Source: Hortaea werneckii (Eukaryota > Ascomycota > Dothideomycetes > Mycosphaerellales > Teratosphaeriaceae). Taken from it: 64,000 nt of DNA. A program made the position numbers and the translations under genes. Each line of letters opens with the position of its first letter. The first letter of the stretch is position 1. Location of the stretch: contig JBAOKB010000061.1 of NCBI GenBank assembly GCA_037044905.1, positions 124,001 through 188,000 on the forward strand, given 5' to 3'. Below are positions 36,142-46,620 of the stretch, one piece after another. The notes under the pieces were generated by a model, which ran no database searches, was not told the DNA's origin, and saw nothing but the letters and a program-made list of their open reading frames with translations.

Positions 36142-37425
36142 ATGCCGGACTGGGTGAAAGCCGGCATTAAGTATGCCTGCCAACGCTCTACTCCCCGGGA
36201 GAGTCCCAACAAGCCCTTCATCGAGCAGCTCAAAAAGATCCGGACCGCCCGCCTCCTAACCAACGACGAGATCGGCGTACGCGCCTACTCGACCAGCATC
36301 GCAGCCCTAGCCGCCTACCCACACAAGATCCAAAGTCCCCGGGAAATCATCGCCCTACCCGGCTGCGACGCCAAAATCGCCAACCTCTTCGTCGAATACA
36401 CCAACTCCCCCACCGGCACGATCCAAGCCGTCACCGACCTCGAAACCGACCCGGACCTGCAGATCCTGTCCCACTTCTACGACATCTGGGGCGTCGGCGC
36501 CACCACAGCCCGGGACTTCTACTTCGCCCGGGGATGGCGCGACCTCGACGACATCGTCGAGTACGGCTGGTCGAGCCTATCGCGCGTGCAGCAGATCGGC
36601 GTGAAATACTACGAAGAATTCCTGGACCCGATCCCACGGGCCGAAGTCCGCGCGATCGCCGACGTCATCCACGCCCACGCGGTCAAGGTGCGGGATGAAG
36701 GGGTCCAATCGCTCCTTGTAGGCGGGTATCGCAGGGGCAAAGAAGCTTGCGGAGATGTGGATATCATCGTCTCGCACCCGGATGAGCGGAAGACGGAGGG
36801 TCTGGTTACGGATTTGGTTTCTAGTCTGGAGGGGGAAGAGTGGATCACGCATACGCTGCTGCTGTCTCTGCAATCCACGCAGCGGGGACAGCAGACGTTG
36901 CCGTTCCGCACTAGCTCCGGCGGCGGCGGCAGTGGGAGTGGGAGTGCCGCGGGGTCGCATAGCGGGTTCGATACGCTGGATAAGGCGCTCGTGGTCTGGC
37001 AGGATCCCAGATGGGAAGACGAAAAGGCCTCCGGTCACTCGGCCTCTGCCCCTACCGATGATGAAGACAAGGCGGAATTGAAGTCGAAGAAGAACCCAAA
37101 TATCCACCGCCGCGTCGACATCATCATCGCGCCCTGGCGGAGCGTCGGGTGCGCGGTGCTAAGCTGGTCAGGCGAAACGACTTTCCAACGGGATCTCCGG
37201 CGATACTGTAAAGAGGTCCGGGGTTGGAAATTCGATAGTAGTGGGATTCGACAGTACGGGACGGGGGAGGTGGTTGATGTTGAGGGCAAGAAGACGGCAG
37301 GGGTTGGTGATTATGGGCGGGAGGCGGGGAAGGGCAAAGCGGAGGGGATGGAAGAGGCGGAACGGAGGGTTTTTGAGGCGTTGGGGCTTGAGTATCGGAG
37401 GCCGGAGGAGAGGTGTACGGGATAA
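36142..37425 (+). CDS. POL4: Family X DNA polymerase (Pol4/Pol mu-lambda type)
   Basis: Gap-filling polymerase of non-homologous end joining and base-excision repair. Catalytic core from 36142 is 427 residues: 8-kDa/helix-hairpin-helix region (NDEIGVRAYSTSIAALAAYP; REIIALPGCDAKIANLF), fingers (FYDIWGVGATTARDFYFARG), palm with metal-binding DxD in GGYRRGKEACGDVDIIV, third Asp in HRRVDIIIAPW, and thumb SWSGETTFQRDLRRYCKE. A Gly/Ser-rich insert (about residues 256-273) sits between the palm Asp motifs. ATG 36142 is the first in-frame ATG, but the frame is open and protein-like back to about 35,785 just after a TATAG acceptor, so the real protein probably starts further upstream with another exon. 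No BRCT domain could be found in the limited upstream space before the MACPF coding region. Confidence 0.9.
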   Translation: MPDWVKAGIKYACQRSTPRESPNKPFIEQLKKIRTARLLTNDEIGVRAYSTSIAALAAYPHKIQSPREIIALPGCDAKIANLFVEYTNSPTGTIQAVTDLETDPDLQILSHFYDIWGVGATTARDFYFARGWRDLDDIVEYGWSSLSRVQQIGVKYYEEFLDPIPRAEVRAIADVIHAHAVKVRDEGVQSLLVGGYRRGKEACGDVDIIVSHPDERKTEGLVTDLVSSLEGEEWITHTLLLSLQSTQRGQQTLPFRTSSGGGGSGSGSAAGSHSGFDTLDKALVVWQDPRWEDEKASGHSASAPTDDEDKAELKSKKNPNIHRRVDIIIAPWRSVGCAVLSWSGETTFQRDLRRYCKEVRGWKFDSSGIRQYGTGEVVDVEGKKTAGVGDYGREAGKGKAEGMEEAERRVFEALGLEYRRPEERCTG

Positions 37426-38561
37426 GGACGCTATTTGTCTGTGAGGAGGGAGAGGCTGGAGGAGCTGGAGAGGGGGGAGGATGGAGCGGCAGTAGGAAGT
37501 TGTGTGGCAGGGCCTTGTTCCATCCACGTTCATGTTCTCTTTCCATTAGAGAGCATATGTAGTAGATAGAAGACTTTTGTTCCCCTAATTGTTCCCCTCC
37601 AATTCGTAGGTAGCCATATGCTCTAAATTTCTTGCGTCCTCACTAAGTATCCGACGGATTTATGAACTCCCCCGTCTGCAGATGCCAACGAAGCGGCTCA
37701 TCTCATCTCCTCTCGAAATCCATTCCGAACATCTTACCTAAGAGGAGTAATTGAAAGATGTCTTCCCACAATGTTTTGGTGCAAATGGTGACTGTAATAT
37801 CTTTCCCGCTAGATACCTTTCAGAGAGCCACGGCGCACTCGCACTCATTGCCATGTGAACTTAGACGGTGAAACATAAGCATTAGCAAGTCCATGCTTCT
37901 CTAATGAGCTAAAGGCAATCTACTTAGACAAAGCGACATGATTGGCTAGCAAGCCTGCAATACTAGCGGATGGGCTTCGGGAGGTGTTGGAGTTGAATTT
38001 AACCGTAAGTGTATTTTCTTGAAAGACTAGACGTCGTGTCTCTTCTTCTATAATGAAGTTCTTCTACGTTTGGGACGGGAAGATGTCTTCCGAAAGTGAT
38101 CATGGGAATATCGCTGTAGGAACGGATGGCATCTGGACGTAGTTTGATGCAAGAGCGTTCGACGGAGGACAGGGGGTGAGCCAAGGAACGAATGACGTAG
38201 ATCCAGATGGCTGTACGCGTCCCTGCGTGTTTCAGGGTATACTACATACATAGTAGTATATCATTTGGATTGTTAAAAACGTTCATGTCATTGCAACCAT
38301 GTATTGGTGAATCCATCACGCCCAAATCAAGCAACATAGGTATCTGAATCGCTGATGAACATAGACGCTGGGACGGCAGACACTTGAACGCAATACGAAT
38401 GCAGAAGCCTGACCCATTGCGTCTCTACCGCCATATCACCGCCACACGAAAGACCGCCTCCTTGGAACTGGACTAAGACAAAACTGAATGTAGAAAGGAA
38501 GAAAGGGGAAAAAATAATTACAGAAAACCAAAAGAAGAAAAAGAAAAAGAAAAAAAGCAAT
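37426..38561. other. Intergenic, polymerase 3' end to GH43 promoter
   Basis: About 1.1 kb, AT-richer than flanking coding DNA. No gene recognised. The last 90 bases before the GH43 start are A-rich (AAAAGAAAAAGAAAA), a likely core-promoter/leader feature. Confidence 0.5.
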
Positions 38562-39608
38562 ATGGTCCTCTACAACACCTCCTGCCTCGACATCTCCAGC
38601 ACCCACACCCCGGACCCCTGGATAACCTACTCCCCATACACGCGCAAATTCTACCTAACCCACACCGGCAACGACCGGATCCCCATGTGGGATGCCCGCT
38701 CACTCATGGACTTCTACACCCATCCGAACCGGGGACCCGTATACATGGCCTCACCCAACGGGGGACCGCAGAGCGAACGGCTCTGGGCACCCGAACTCCA
38801 TGCGCTGCGGGGACGATGGTACATCTACTTCGCGGGAGCGGACAAGGCGATAGGGAACCGGAGTCATAGGATGTACGTACTCGGCGGGCCACCGGCGGAG
38901 GAGGATCCGCACGCGGGGCCGTGGGAGCTGTTGGGGCCTATTAGGGGGATGGATATGGGACAGTGGGCGATTGACGGGACGGTGTTTGAGGTCGACGGAG
39001 AGATGTATTTCTGTTATTCCGGGTGGCCGAGGAAAGAGACGAGTCCGACTGGATGGGAGGAGCGGGATGAGTCTTTACAGCAACTGTTCCTGATTCGGCT
39101 CGCGGATCCCATGACGGCGTGTAGTGAGGCGGTGATGATTTCGCATCCGACGGAGGCGTGGGAGAGATTGGGGGAGCGGGGACCGGCGATTAATGAGGGG
39201 CCGCAGTGGCTGGAGTCGCCGGCGGGTCAGTGGAGGGGGCTCGTGTATTCGTGTTCTGCGAGCTGGACGAAGGAGTACAAGATGGCTACATTGCAGTATT
39301 TGGGGGGTGGGAGAGATCTGTTAGATCCGGAATCGTGGCGGAAGAGTGAGAAGCCGCTGATTCAGAATCGTGAGGACGGGATTGGGCCTTATGGGCCTGG
39401 ACATGGGTGTTTCTTGCATGGCGCTGATGGAGAGACGGTAGCATTGTTTCATGCGACGGATCGAGAGACAGATGGGAATCAGAATCGGCGGTGTCGGATG
39501 CAGCGAGTGCGGTGGACGCCGGCAGGTCCGGATATGGGTGGATATGTTGGAGCTAGTACGAAAGATGTCGATGTCTTCTTGCAAGGATCTCGGAAGGAAG
39601 GACAATAG
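38562..39608 (+). CDS. Glycoside hydrolase family 43-like protein (five-bladed beta-propeller)
   Basis: Single exon, 348 residues, no signal peptide, so probably cytosolic. GH43 signature points in order: an N-terminal Asp in DPWITYSPYTRKFYLTHTG (candidate general base), LWAPELHALRGRWYIYFAG, AIDGTVFEVDGEMYFCYSGW (pKa-modulating Asp), NEGPQWLE (candidate acid Glu) and GPGHGCFLHGADGETVALFH with the conserved His. The family removes arabinose or xylose from plant polysaccharides; lack of a secretion signal suggests action on imported oligosaccharides, or another substrate. Identity to family level is firm; the specificity is unknown. Confidence 0.88.
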   Translation: MVLYNTSCLDISSTHTPDPWITYSPYTRKFYLTHTGNDRIPMWDARSLMDFYTHPNRGPVYMASPNGGPQSERLWAPELHALRGRWYIYFAGADKAIGNRSHRMYVLGGPPAEEDPHAGPWELLGPIRGMDMGQWAIDGTVFEVDGEMYFCYSGWPRKETSPTGWEERDESLQQLFLIRLADPMTACSEAVMISHPTEAWERLGERGPAINEGPQWLESPAGQWRGLVYSCSASWTKEYKMATLQYLGGGRDLLDPESWRKSEKPLIQNREDGIGPYGPGHGCFLHGADGETVALFHATDRETDGNQNRRCRMQRVRWTPAGPDMGGYVGASTKDVDVFLQGSRKEGQ

Positions 39609-41120
39609 AATGAGATGGGTGGTCTGAGGGGATTGGTGCATGCTGTCAAGGGTGTTTAGGGCTGTAATACGAGGATGAATCGTGGAAGGGAAATGCAACT
39701 CTGACCAAGCAGAGTGGCTGTGGGCCAGGCAGGCAGGAGAAGTCCATGTTTCGATTAATACGGTCTGGCTTGCATCCACACGGTCGAGCACCAGGAGTTA
39801 TGTTGAATCTTGTACCGCCACCAAAGCTCCGACAAGGTGATCACAACCAAGGGAAGGAGACGATGGCTTCACTGAAGTACCGAACAAGGACACAGCCTAA
39901 CAAAGGACAGTACGTAACATAGTGCATCCATCAGCTTGTGGCTCACACTGCCACACTTGCTCGTCTTGACGGCGATGAATCCTTTGCGGTTCCAAGGTGG
40001 ATCGTTTACCAATCAAAGCCACAGGCCTTCGTCCCTCTCGGATCGAACGGAGTGTCCGAGCCGCTTCGCTTGGAAGATCAGACAGCGAGTCACCCACGAT
40101 CCCGTCCAAAAGCTATGCATAATTCTCCATCTGTACTCGTCTCACATAAGCTCAAGCGCGACAGTAGTGTTGTAATGCCAGCAGCGGTGAGACTCTTCTT
40201 ATGCTACGGTTGCTACGGTTGCTACAGTCATTCTGTAACACTGCCAAGGAGGACAAGCTCCAATAGAGTTCGGGGAGTATGATGCCAAGACGTGTTGAAG
40301 ACTCTCACTGGCGATTAACTCGAGGTAGCCGATGAGGATGTGGTTATGAATGGCTGTGTCTATGGGCTGTGGTTGTCTGATCTACAGGTTGTGCAGGAGG
40401 AGGAGATTCTGACGTTGCACAGCTCGTACGAGTAGACCGCCTCAATGTCCGTACCACGTTCTCTACTAGTCTGGCCGTTGAGATTGACAAAGTCACTGGC
40501 GTCGGCTTGTTTCGATCGCATCCACGGAGGGCTTCTCGTTTGCGGTATGGTTGGTATCGTCAACGGCTCGCTTAGAGCCCTCGTGGTAGTTGCACAGGTC
40601 AAAAGAATTCCCAGTAGTGAATCCAGACCTAATATTGCATCGACGTCAGCGGCTGATGGTGGCCGCTACGCGCGCCACGTCGCGCCAGTCAAACTTTCTC
40701 CTATCAGCCCTCTCTACCTCGGAGCACTGAACCAGCAAATCGAATGGCTGTGAAGACATGCAGTCACCGCGGAACTCATTCAGATGCGCGTAGAGACATC
40801 GCGCCAAGCGGCATCCAGAGTAGGCAAGACCAATGAAGTCGCCGGCCACAGCCACTCGACGATCGTGCTTCTGGGACTTGGCAGTGAACTATATCCGCTT
40901 TCACGGCAGGAGAGGTTCCAACTTCGCGTGCAGGCAACATGGCACTGTCGCATAGCAAGAGCGCAAGAGCGTTGCATAGCCCTAAATCGAGATGCTAATG
41001 CCTGTACAAAAATCAAGGTAGGTAGGCATTTTTTTTCCCTTTCATCAAAGCAGATGTGCGTCCGTTTCCGTCAGCAGGCAGCCAAACGCCACCCATTGCT
41101 TTATCTGAACAGCAGGGGAT
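39609..41120. other. Intergenic 1.5 kb
   Basis: No credible gene. The open frames present lack family resemblance and overlap on both strands. Contains a triple GCTACGGTT-type tandem near 40,204-40,225 and an AGGTAGGTAGG motif at 41,018. The right end is the promoter of the kinase-like gene. Confidence 0.5.
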
Positions 41121-42386
41121 ATGGGACGCATCAAAAGCCCCGTGAAGCCGCGGTTGCTGGCACACCATCCTACCAGAAAGTCAATTTTCCTAAGATGTGT
41201 GCTGCTTATTGGCATCCTGAGCGGATTTCAACTCCTAAGGTTGCACTACGCCTACCAAACAGCGCTGCAGGCGAAGTATGTCCCTACAGACTTCGGCAGC
41301 GCGCTTCCGGACTTCATCCTGACAGACGACCAATTACGCGCACGGCATGACCTACTGGCGACCCGGCCAGAATGGAAACGACTCGGGGGCGGGTGTGAAG
41401 GCGCGACTTTCGTACATGGGACTCATGTCATCAAGACCTTTAACTCGGGCAAGTTGCCGCGGAATTGTATGCCGGTCCAGCAAGGAGGGTTTTGGACGGC
41501 GGTCGGGAATCATTGGGAGCAAACGCGCTGGCCGCCGGAGATTCCAGCCTCGATCTTTCTAGCTGGGCATGAGGATTCATCGAAAGAGCGCACAGGACTG
41601 GTGCCGGTGACGGATTTCTTTCTGGCGGAGACGGAGGCCGATGCGGGCGTGCGATGGCATTTAGTATCCCGTCTAGCCGCAGGTGGCAATCTTTTCAATC
41701 TCGCAAGAAGACTGCGCCAGGGAGCTTTGGAAACGCCACAGTTCCGCGAAGTGGACGAAGCGTTTCGCCCCGCTTTCCATTCGATCCTGGAGACCCTGCA
41801 GAACGTCCACGAGCATGGCCTCTGCCACGACGATGTCAAGCCGGACAACATCTTCATCGGCGAGGACGACTCGCAGTGGTTCCTCGGAGACCTGGGCAAT
41901 ATCCGACACGTGGAGCATCCCTATCACGGCTCGAGGATCTGGCAGCTGAACGACCAAGTGCCAGACTGTCGGGCGAATGATGTCCTGCGAGCCGTGAAGA
42001 CATACCTCACCCTCCTACGGCTGGCAACCGACGATGCCACTGAATTCGACGCGGCTCTGTTTGAAGGCAAAGAGCCGTGGTCGAGGTTATACTGGATGGC
42101 GCGACAAGCCGACATCAGCCTCTCTGCCCCGGGGATGCAAGACTGGTCGCAGAACCTTGAGCCAGCGCAAGCTCCCCCACACTATCTGTCCAAGTACACC
42201 ACCACGCCATCCGGAATGTGGAATCCCTTCGCCCTGCTATGGAGCGGCAAGAAAGGCGTGTTCCGCAAAGCTGCCGATGAAGCGTTGGCGATGCGGTTGG
42301 GCGAGAAATGGGCAAGGTTGTTCGCCCTGACGGATTGGTTCGGAGTGCCTGTCGCACCGTGCCCTAGCTACGAAAGTGCGGAATAA
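41121..42386 (+). CDS. Type II membrane protein with a protein-kinase-like domain
   Basis: Single exon, 421 residues. The short N-terminus is basic (KSPVKPRLLAHHPTRK), followed by one hydrophobic span at about 21-39 (SIFLRCVLLIGILSGFQLL), the layout of a type II signal anchor that places the rest in the secretory lumen or outside. The soluble part looks like a divergent kinase: glycine-rich GGGCEGATF then VIK (ATP-Lys), HGLCHDDVKPDNIFI at 232-246 (catalytic Asp238, Lys240, Asn243) and LGDLGN at 255-260 in place of DFG, keeping the metal-binding Asp257. All key residues are thus present, so activity is possible. I do not know a named family; lumenal kinases such as POMK or Fam20 are conceptual parallels, not established relatives. 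Confidence 0.75.
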   Translation: MGRIKSPVKPRLLAHHPTRKSIFLRCVLLIGILSGFQLLRLHYAYQTALQAKYVPTDFGSALPDFILTDDQLRARHDLLATRPEWKRLGGGCEGATFVHGTHVIKTFNSGKLPRNCMPVQQGGFWTAVGNHWEQTRWPPEIPASIFLAGHEDSSKERTGLVPVTDFFLAETEADAGVRWHLVSRLAAGGNLFNLARRLRQGALETPQFREVDEAFRPAFHSILETLQNVHEHGLCHDDVKPDNIFIGEDDSQWFLGDLGNIRHVEHPYHGSRIWQLNDQVPDCRANDVLRAVKTYLTLLRLATDDATEFDAALFEGKEPWSRLYWMARQADISLSAPGMQDWSQNLEPAQAPPHYLSKYTTTPSGMWNPFALLWSGKKGVFRKAADEALAMRLGEKWARLFALTDWFGVPVAPCPSYESAE

Positions 42387-42620
42387 TGATCGATACTCGC
42401 CTATGATGCAAACGGCCTAGCAGAATTTAGCATTGGAGTGTGGCGTTGAAATTATTCTCCGATTAGGATGCTGTTTATTGAACACGGTTTGGCACACGAT
42501 GGAAAGCATATGTGATACCCCTTTAGCCTAGTCCTCATGAGATAGCTTGTAAGTGTTATGACATTTCTCCACAGAGACATTTCCAGCGCTTCCAAAGTTT
42601 GACAGCCCTGCTGTGAATCC

Positions 42621-44396
42621 CTACACCTTCTCAACCGAACTGGGCTTCCATATACTGTCACGGCGAAAACTCTCTCGAAGAGCCACCTTATCTTGCTCCG
42701 ATACTTCAGAGTCATCCTCTGCCGGAATAGGGACAGGCCCTTCCCGATCCGACCGCAACAGTATCGGAACGCCCGCGGCCGTGAAATACCTATGGAGGAA
42801 CCACGCATGGGAATGTGCCGCGATGATCGACACCCCAATGAAGTCGACACCGTTTTTCTCGTACCGTTCGAAGTCGACCTTCAACCAGTGCTTCTGCAGC
42901 AGGACGGCGCTTCCAGAGATCTCCGGATCCAGGCGCGGCCGCCAGGACTTATCTAGTGGGCGCTCTCGCTTCGCGTTTTCGAGTGTGATACTTTTCAGGA
43001 GCTCGGCGTCGAAAGCGGGACGGCCGGTACTGTCGAAGCCTAGAGTGATGGTCAGAAGTGACTTCTTCTGGAGTCGCGAGGGAGGGTAGGCTATGTATAG
43101 CTTGACCGACGGCGTGCCGGGTCGTCTGGGGGCGAGGAGGCGGTATTCGTCTGGGCAGGCGGATAAGGTCTCGGCTGTTGTTGCATCACATAAAGTCTGC
43201 GTTCCGAGTAATTCGTAAGGCTCGCTGAGGTGGTCGATGGTGAAGGACAATTGGAGCGGTGCCGCACGACGCTGGCTGCTTGTTGGCGCTTGGGGCACGA
43301 AGACCGGCATAATGGCGCCTTGGATTTGGGCGGCTCCTAATCTGTGCCATTTGATACGGTGGAACTGGTCGTCATCGGGGTCGTTCCGGCAAAGATAGAT
43401 GACAGCGTAGTCTCCGAGTCTTTTCAGACCGCACTCTAGCGCTACTTGATACGTCGTTTCTGAATCATCTACGGACATCATGTGAAGCGCAATCTGGAGT
43501 CCGCGATTCGTCATTGCATATGGTATTCGGCCTTTTTTGCTCTTGTACGGCACCGTACTTGACGCCTCGCTAAATCCAAAAGCGGTAGCGCTACAAGCGA
43601 GAAGGCCGTGAGGGCTTTCTGTATCACTCGCGCAGTCGCAATTGACCCAGGCGAAAAGAGATTGGTCATCGGAATGACGCATGATTTCTTCTTGTAGTCT
43701 CTGGAAAGCTTTTCTACCTTCGCCATACAACAGTGGCATGTTGACAGAGAACAAGCCCATAAGACAGTACGCTGCATCCTCTGTCCTCGTTGTCTCGCGT
43801 CCTGCCGCCCAGGACATGCGTTCTGAAACACTGCAGTCTCCAATTCTGGAACGCATCCGTAAGATGCGTGGCCGAATCTGTGTCCGGCGAGAGATGACAT
43901 CCGCTAGAGAATCTTTGGTACCGAGGAGCGTCCAGTCTGTGGAAAGGAACTGCACTTCATTGGGAGCCAACAACTCCTGTAGAGTCCAGCCTCGCGAAAA
44001 CCAGCGGCTCCTGACAAAATGCGAATGCTCCGCTAGAGGCTTGTCCGTGCTAGGCACGTCCGAAAGGTAAGCATAGCAGATGGCGGCATCTTCATACCAT
44101 GCGTACATGGAATTGATCGCTTCCGAGAGCTCGGCACTGCTGCTCTTGTCTATACAGCATGTATCAACCCAGAGATACGAATAGCCATCTGCCCTTGCTC
44201 GGCTAAGGGCGGCGAGGACTTTGTCAAGGCCAGGTCCTTTTGCTTGTCGTTGGATCACGTCTTGAAACAGGACCTCTTCCCCCTCGCACCACATGTGCGA
44301 GAGGATGGCATAGGGTGGGATTTTTGACCCGTAGAACTCTTTGAAGCGGAGAGCGTATTCGTCCGGCTTTGGCACGCTTGTCTTTAGCAGTCTCAT
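42621..44396 (-). CDS. HET-domain (heterokaryon incompatibility) protein
   Basis: Single exon, 591 residues from the ATG at 44396; MRLLKTS is the usual opening of this class, so the in-frame Met 13 codons upstream is less likely. The three HET blocks are clear: IPPYAILSHMWCEGEEVLFQ, YLWVDTCCIDKSSSAELSEA with INSMYAWYEDAAICYAYLSD, and SRWFSRGWTLQELLAPNEV. Then comes the usual EDAAYCLMGLFSVNMPLLYG and a RHSDDQSLFAWV segment. The C-terminal third is of unknown type; there is no NACHT, WD40 or ankyrin part. HET domains trigger cell death after fusion of unlike hyphae, but most genomic copies are uncharacterised and many have no known partner. Confidence 0.93.
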   Translation of the reverse strand: MRLLKTSVPKPDEYALRFKEFYGSKIPPYAILSHMWCEGEEVLFQDVIQRQAKGPGLDKVLAALSRARADGYSYLWVDTCCIDKSSSAELSEAINSMYAWYEDAAICYAYLSDVPSTDKPLAEHSHFVRSRWFSRGWTLQELLAPNEVQFLSTDWTLLGTKDSLADVISRRTQIRPRILRMRSRIGDCSVSERMSWAAGRETTRTEDAAYCLMGLFSVNMPLLYGEGRKAFQRLQEEIMRHSDDQSLFAWVNCDCASDTESPHGLLACSATAFGFSEASSTVPYKSKKGRIPYAMTNRGLQIALHMMSVDDSETTYQVALECGLKRLGDYAVIYLCRNDPDDDQFHRIKWHRLGAAQIQGAIMPVFVPQAPTSSQRRAAPLQLSFTIDHLSEPYELLGTQTLCDATTAETLSACPDEYRLLAPRRPGTPSVKLYIAYPPSRLQKKSLLTITLGFDSTGRPAFDAELLKSITLENAKRERPLDKSWRPRLDPEISGSAVLLQKHWLKVDFERYEKNGVDFIGVSIIAAHSHAWFLHRYFTAAGVPILLRSDREGPVPIPAEDDSEVSEQDKVALRESFRRDSIWKPSSVEKV

Positions 44397-44971
44397 TGTT
44401 GAAAGTGTGAGTAAAAATTGCCATCCACTTTGCAACTCTCATTTCAGAACGTGTGGCAGAGGTCATGTCAATGTAGTCGCCAGAACTTCCATGGCCTGTG
44501 GCTCAGATTGAGGCTGAGCTGTCGCCCGCAGGAATGCGTCGCTGCAGCTGGAGATCATTGAGTTCCCTCGTAGCATCGCCACAAGATGCGACTGTTTACG
44601 TTCAGACCGTGCGTAAGAATATATTGTTGCAGGACATTGTGTATTATGCGTCCGTCTCGGGCCAAAGAGCCACTCCATTTGCTTCTCCTAAAGTCTTCCA
44701 ACGCCTGCCTATAATGTCGAGGTGGACGTGTATCCGCATCCAAATTCCTTGGCACATTACTGCAGGGTCCTTCGCTCCTGTTAGCGCCACTCTTGCAAAC
44801 GTCTTCGGTATTCAGATGTACTATACGGAAGACTGCACTGTTGTTATTGAAAGGTGAAAGGATCAAGCTTTCTCCGTATGCGAGACCGCTTCAAAGACGT
44901 AAGACCATGAATTTTTTAAGATGTGAACGTACATATCAATTTACATGATGGCAGGCGAATTCACTTTTTGC
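44397..44971. other. HET promoter and deformylase 3' region
   Basis: 575 bases between the HET start codon and the deformylase stop (both minus strand). No gene recognised; AT-rich near 44,900-44,970, suiting a 3' UTR. Confidence 0.45.
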
Positions 44972-45964
44972 TTAATTGAAAACCACAGTCTTGTGTCCGT
45001 TCAGGAAAACTCTCTTCTCCGCCCACCATTTGACAGCAGCCGCAAGCACTTGAGTCTCAACATTACTTCCTTCGTCTAGCAGCTCCTTCGGGCTCATGCT
45101 GTGATCCACTCTCGCCACTCTCTGCTCAATAATCGGTCCTTCGTCCAAATCTGCGGTAACAAAGTGCGCTGTCGCTCCGATGATCTTCACGCCCCTGTCA
45201 TACGCCTGATGGTAGGGCTTCGCTCCCTTGAATGAAGGCAGGAAAGAGTGATGGATGTTGATGATGCGGCCGCTCATCTCAGCGCACAGTCGTGGTGAGA
45301 TGATTTGCATGTAACGCGCCAGAACGACGAGATCGATTTGCTGCTCCTTGATCAGGTCCAGGATGCGGCTCTCTTGTTCGGCCTTGGTATCCTTTGTCAC
45401 TGGTAAATGGTGGAAAGCTACGCCGTAGGATTTGGCCAAGCCTTCGAATTCAGGATGATTGGACACAATCAATGGGATCTCAATGTTGAGCTGGCCGGTC
45501 TTCTGACGGAAGAGCAGGTCGTTAAGACAATGTCCGATCTTTGACACCATGATCATGACTCTAGGCTTGTGCGCCTTCGGCACGATCTGATAGTCCATTT
45601 CCAAGTCCTTTGCGAGATCGCCGAAAGGCGCCTGGAGTTGCGAAGTAGAGTCTGCATGGCCAAAGTGAACACGCATAAAGAACTTTTTGAGATCGGGGTC
45701 AGAGAATTGCTGTAGGTCCAGCACAGTGAGGCCTTGTTTCGCCAGGACACCTGTGACAGAGTGCACAATGCCGGCCTTGTCTGGGCACGACAAAGTAAGA
45801 ATGTGGTCTTGTGAAGCCATAATAGGGGCTTTCCTGGTGGTGAAGTTCGCCTTTTGATTTACTGACGAAAAGCTGAGCGCGACAGGCTTGAAGGAAGGTC
45901 TGCAGACTGGACGGAAGGATGCTTGAAATAACTGAAACTTGCTGCCGCAGCGCAATGCAGCCAT
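44972..45964 (-). CDS. Formyltetrahydrofolate deformylase (PurU-type)
   Basis: Hydrolyses 10-formyl-THF to formate and THF. Single exon, 330 residues from the ATG at 45964. The first about 50 residues (MAALRCGSKFQLFQASFRPV and on) are basic, hydroxylated and almost free of acids, a probable mitochondrial presequence; an internal Met (MASQDHIL) could give a cytosolic form. Then an ACT domain (LTLSCPDKAGIVHSVTGVLA) and the formyl-transferase fold with MIMVSKIGHCLNDLLFR, the catalytic Asn-His-Asp region IINIHHSFLPSFKGAKPYHQ and AHFVTADLDEGPIIEQ. Bacterial PurU is about 280 residues, so the extra length is the N-terminal extension. Well supported; it is the clearest housekeeping gene in this accessory stretch. 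Confidence 0.95.
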   Translation of the reverse strand: MAALRCGSKFQLFQASFRPVCRPSFKPVALSFSSVNQKANFTTRKAPIMASQDHILTLSCPDKAGIVHSVTGVLAKQGLTVLDLQQFSDPDLKKFFMRVHFGHADSTSQLQAPFGDLAKDLEMDYQIVPKAHKPRVMIMVSKIGHCLNDLLFRQKTGQLNIEIPLIVSNHPEFEGLAKSYGVAFHHLPVTKDTKAEQESRILDLIKEQQIDLVVLARYMQIISPRLCAEMSGRIINIHHSFLPSFKGAKPYHQAYDRGVKIIGATAHFVTADLDEGPIIEQRVARVDHSMSPKELLDEGSNVETQVLAAAVKWWAEKRVFLNGHKTVVFN

Positions 45965-46620
45965 AGAAATATGAACAGCAGACAATGCAGTATTGTTGCT
46001 GGCGGCAGGCAAACCTACATACCTTTTCGATCCTGCTGCTTGGAAAGTTTCATGGCGATGACTCGCATTTCGGACGGTGTGGGTATCGTGCACGAGCCAT
46101 CCGGCCTCGGCTGTTGTGTCGTTGACGCGATGTCAACGACAACACCAGGAATGCTCGACAAGTGCCTAATGTGATCGCGGTAGAATGAATCACATGATGT
46201 TCTCAAGAGAGACTTAGCAGCATATCACGAAGGCAATGTTACTGGCGGCATCCACCCCCTTCGAAGACCTTGCAGCTGCAAAGCCAGTCGGCGTCTGAGA
46301 AGTCACCAAATACAAGAGGCACCTCGAGAGACCCGAATGTTTTCTTTTGACAGCCGATACATTCATGAAGCCATGCTACCTTAGCTGGGTCTTGGTATCG
46401 ACCGTATAGTTAATAGATGTATAGGAGCTTTATGTCGCTTACGGTGAGGTTCGCCTTGGGGTAGGTTGGGCTGCTGACCTTGCATCAGCCTCTTTCGTCA
46501 GTCGTCACACCTCAACTGATAAAGTGAAGTACCATTTAAGATGGCGGGCTCGTCTCACCAACCCATCCGTCTCTTTTTCCCTCATCGTATGAGCCGGCAT
46601 TCTGCTGAAAGCTAGCAACA
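45965..46620. other. Divergent promoter region, deformylase / nuclease-like gene
   Basis: 656 bases between two divergent start codons. No coding signal. A palindrome-like TGTCGTTGACGCGATGTCAACGACA lies at 46,117-46,141. Confidence 0.5.

Noticed and set aside
44397..44435. Upstream in-frame Met (44435) as the HET start
   Set aside because: MRLLKTS at 44396 is the typical opening of this protein class, and the extra 13 residues look unrelated.
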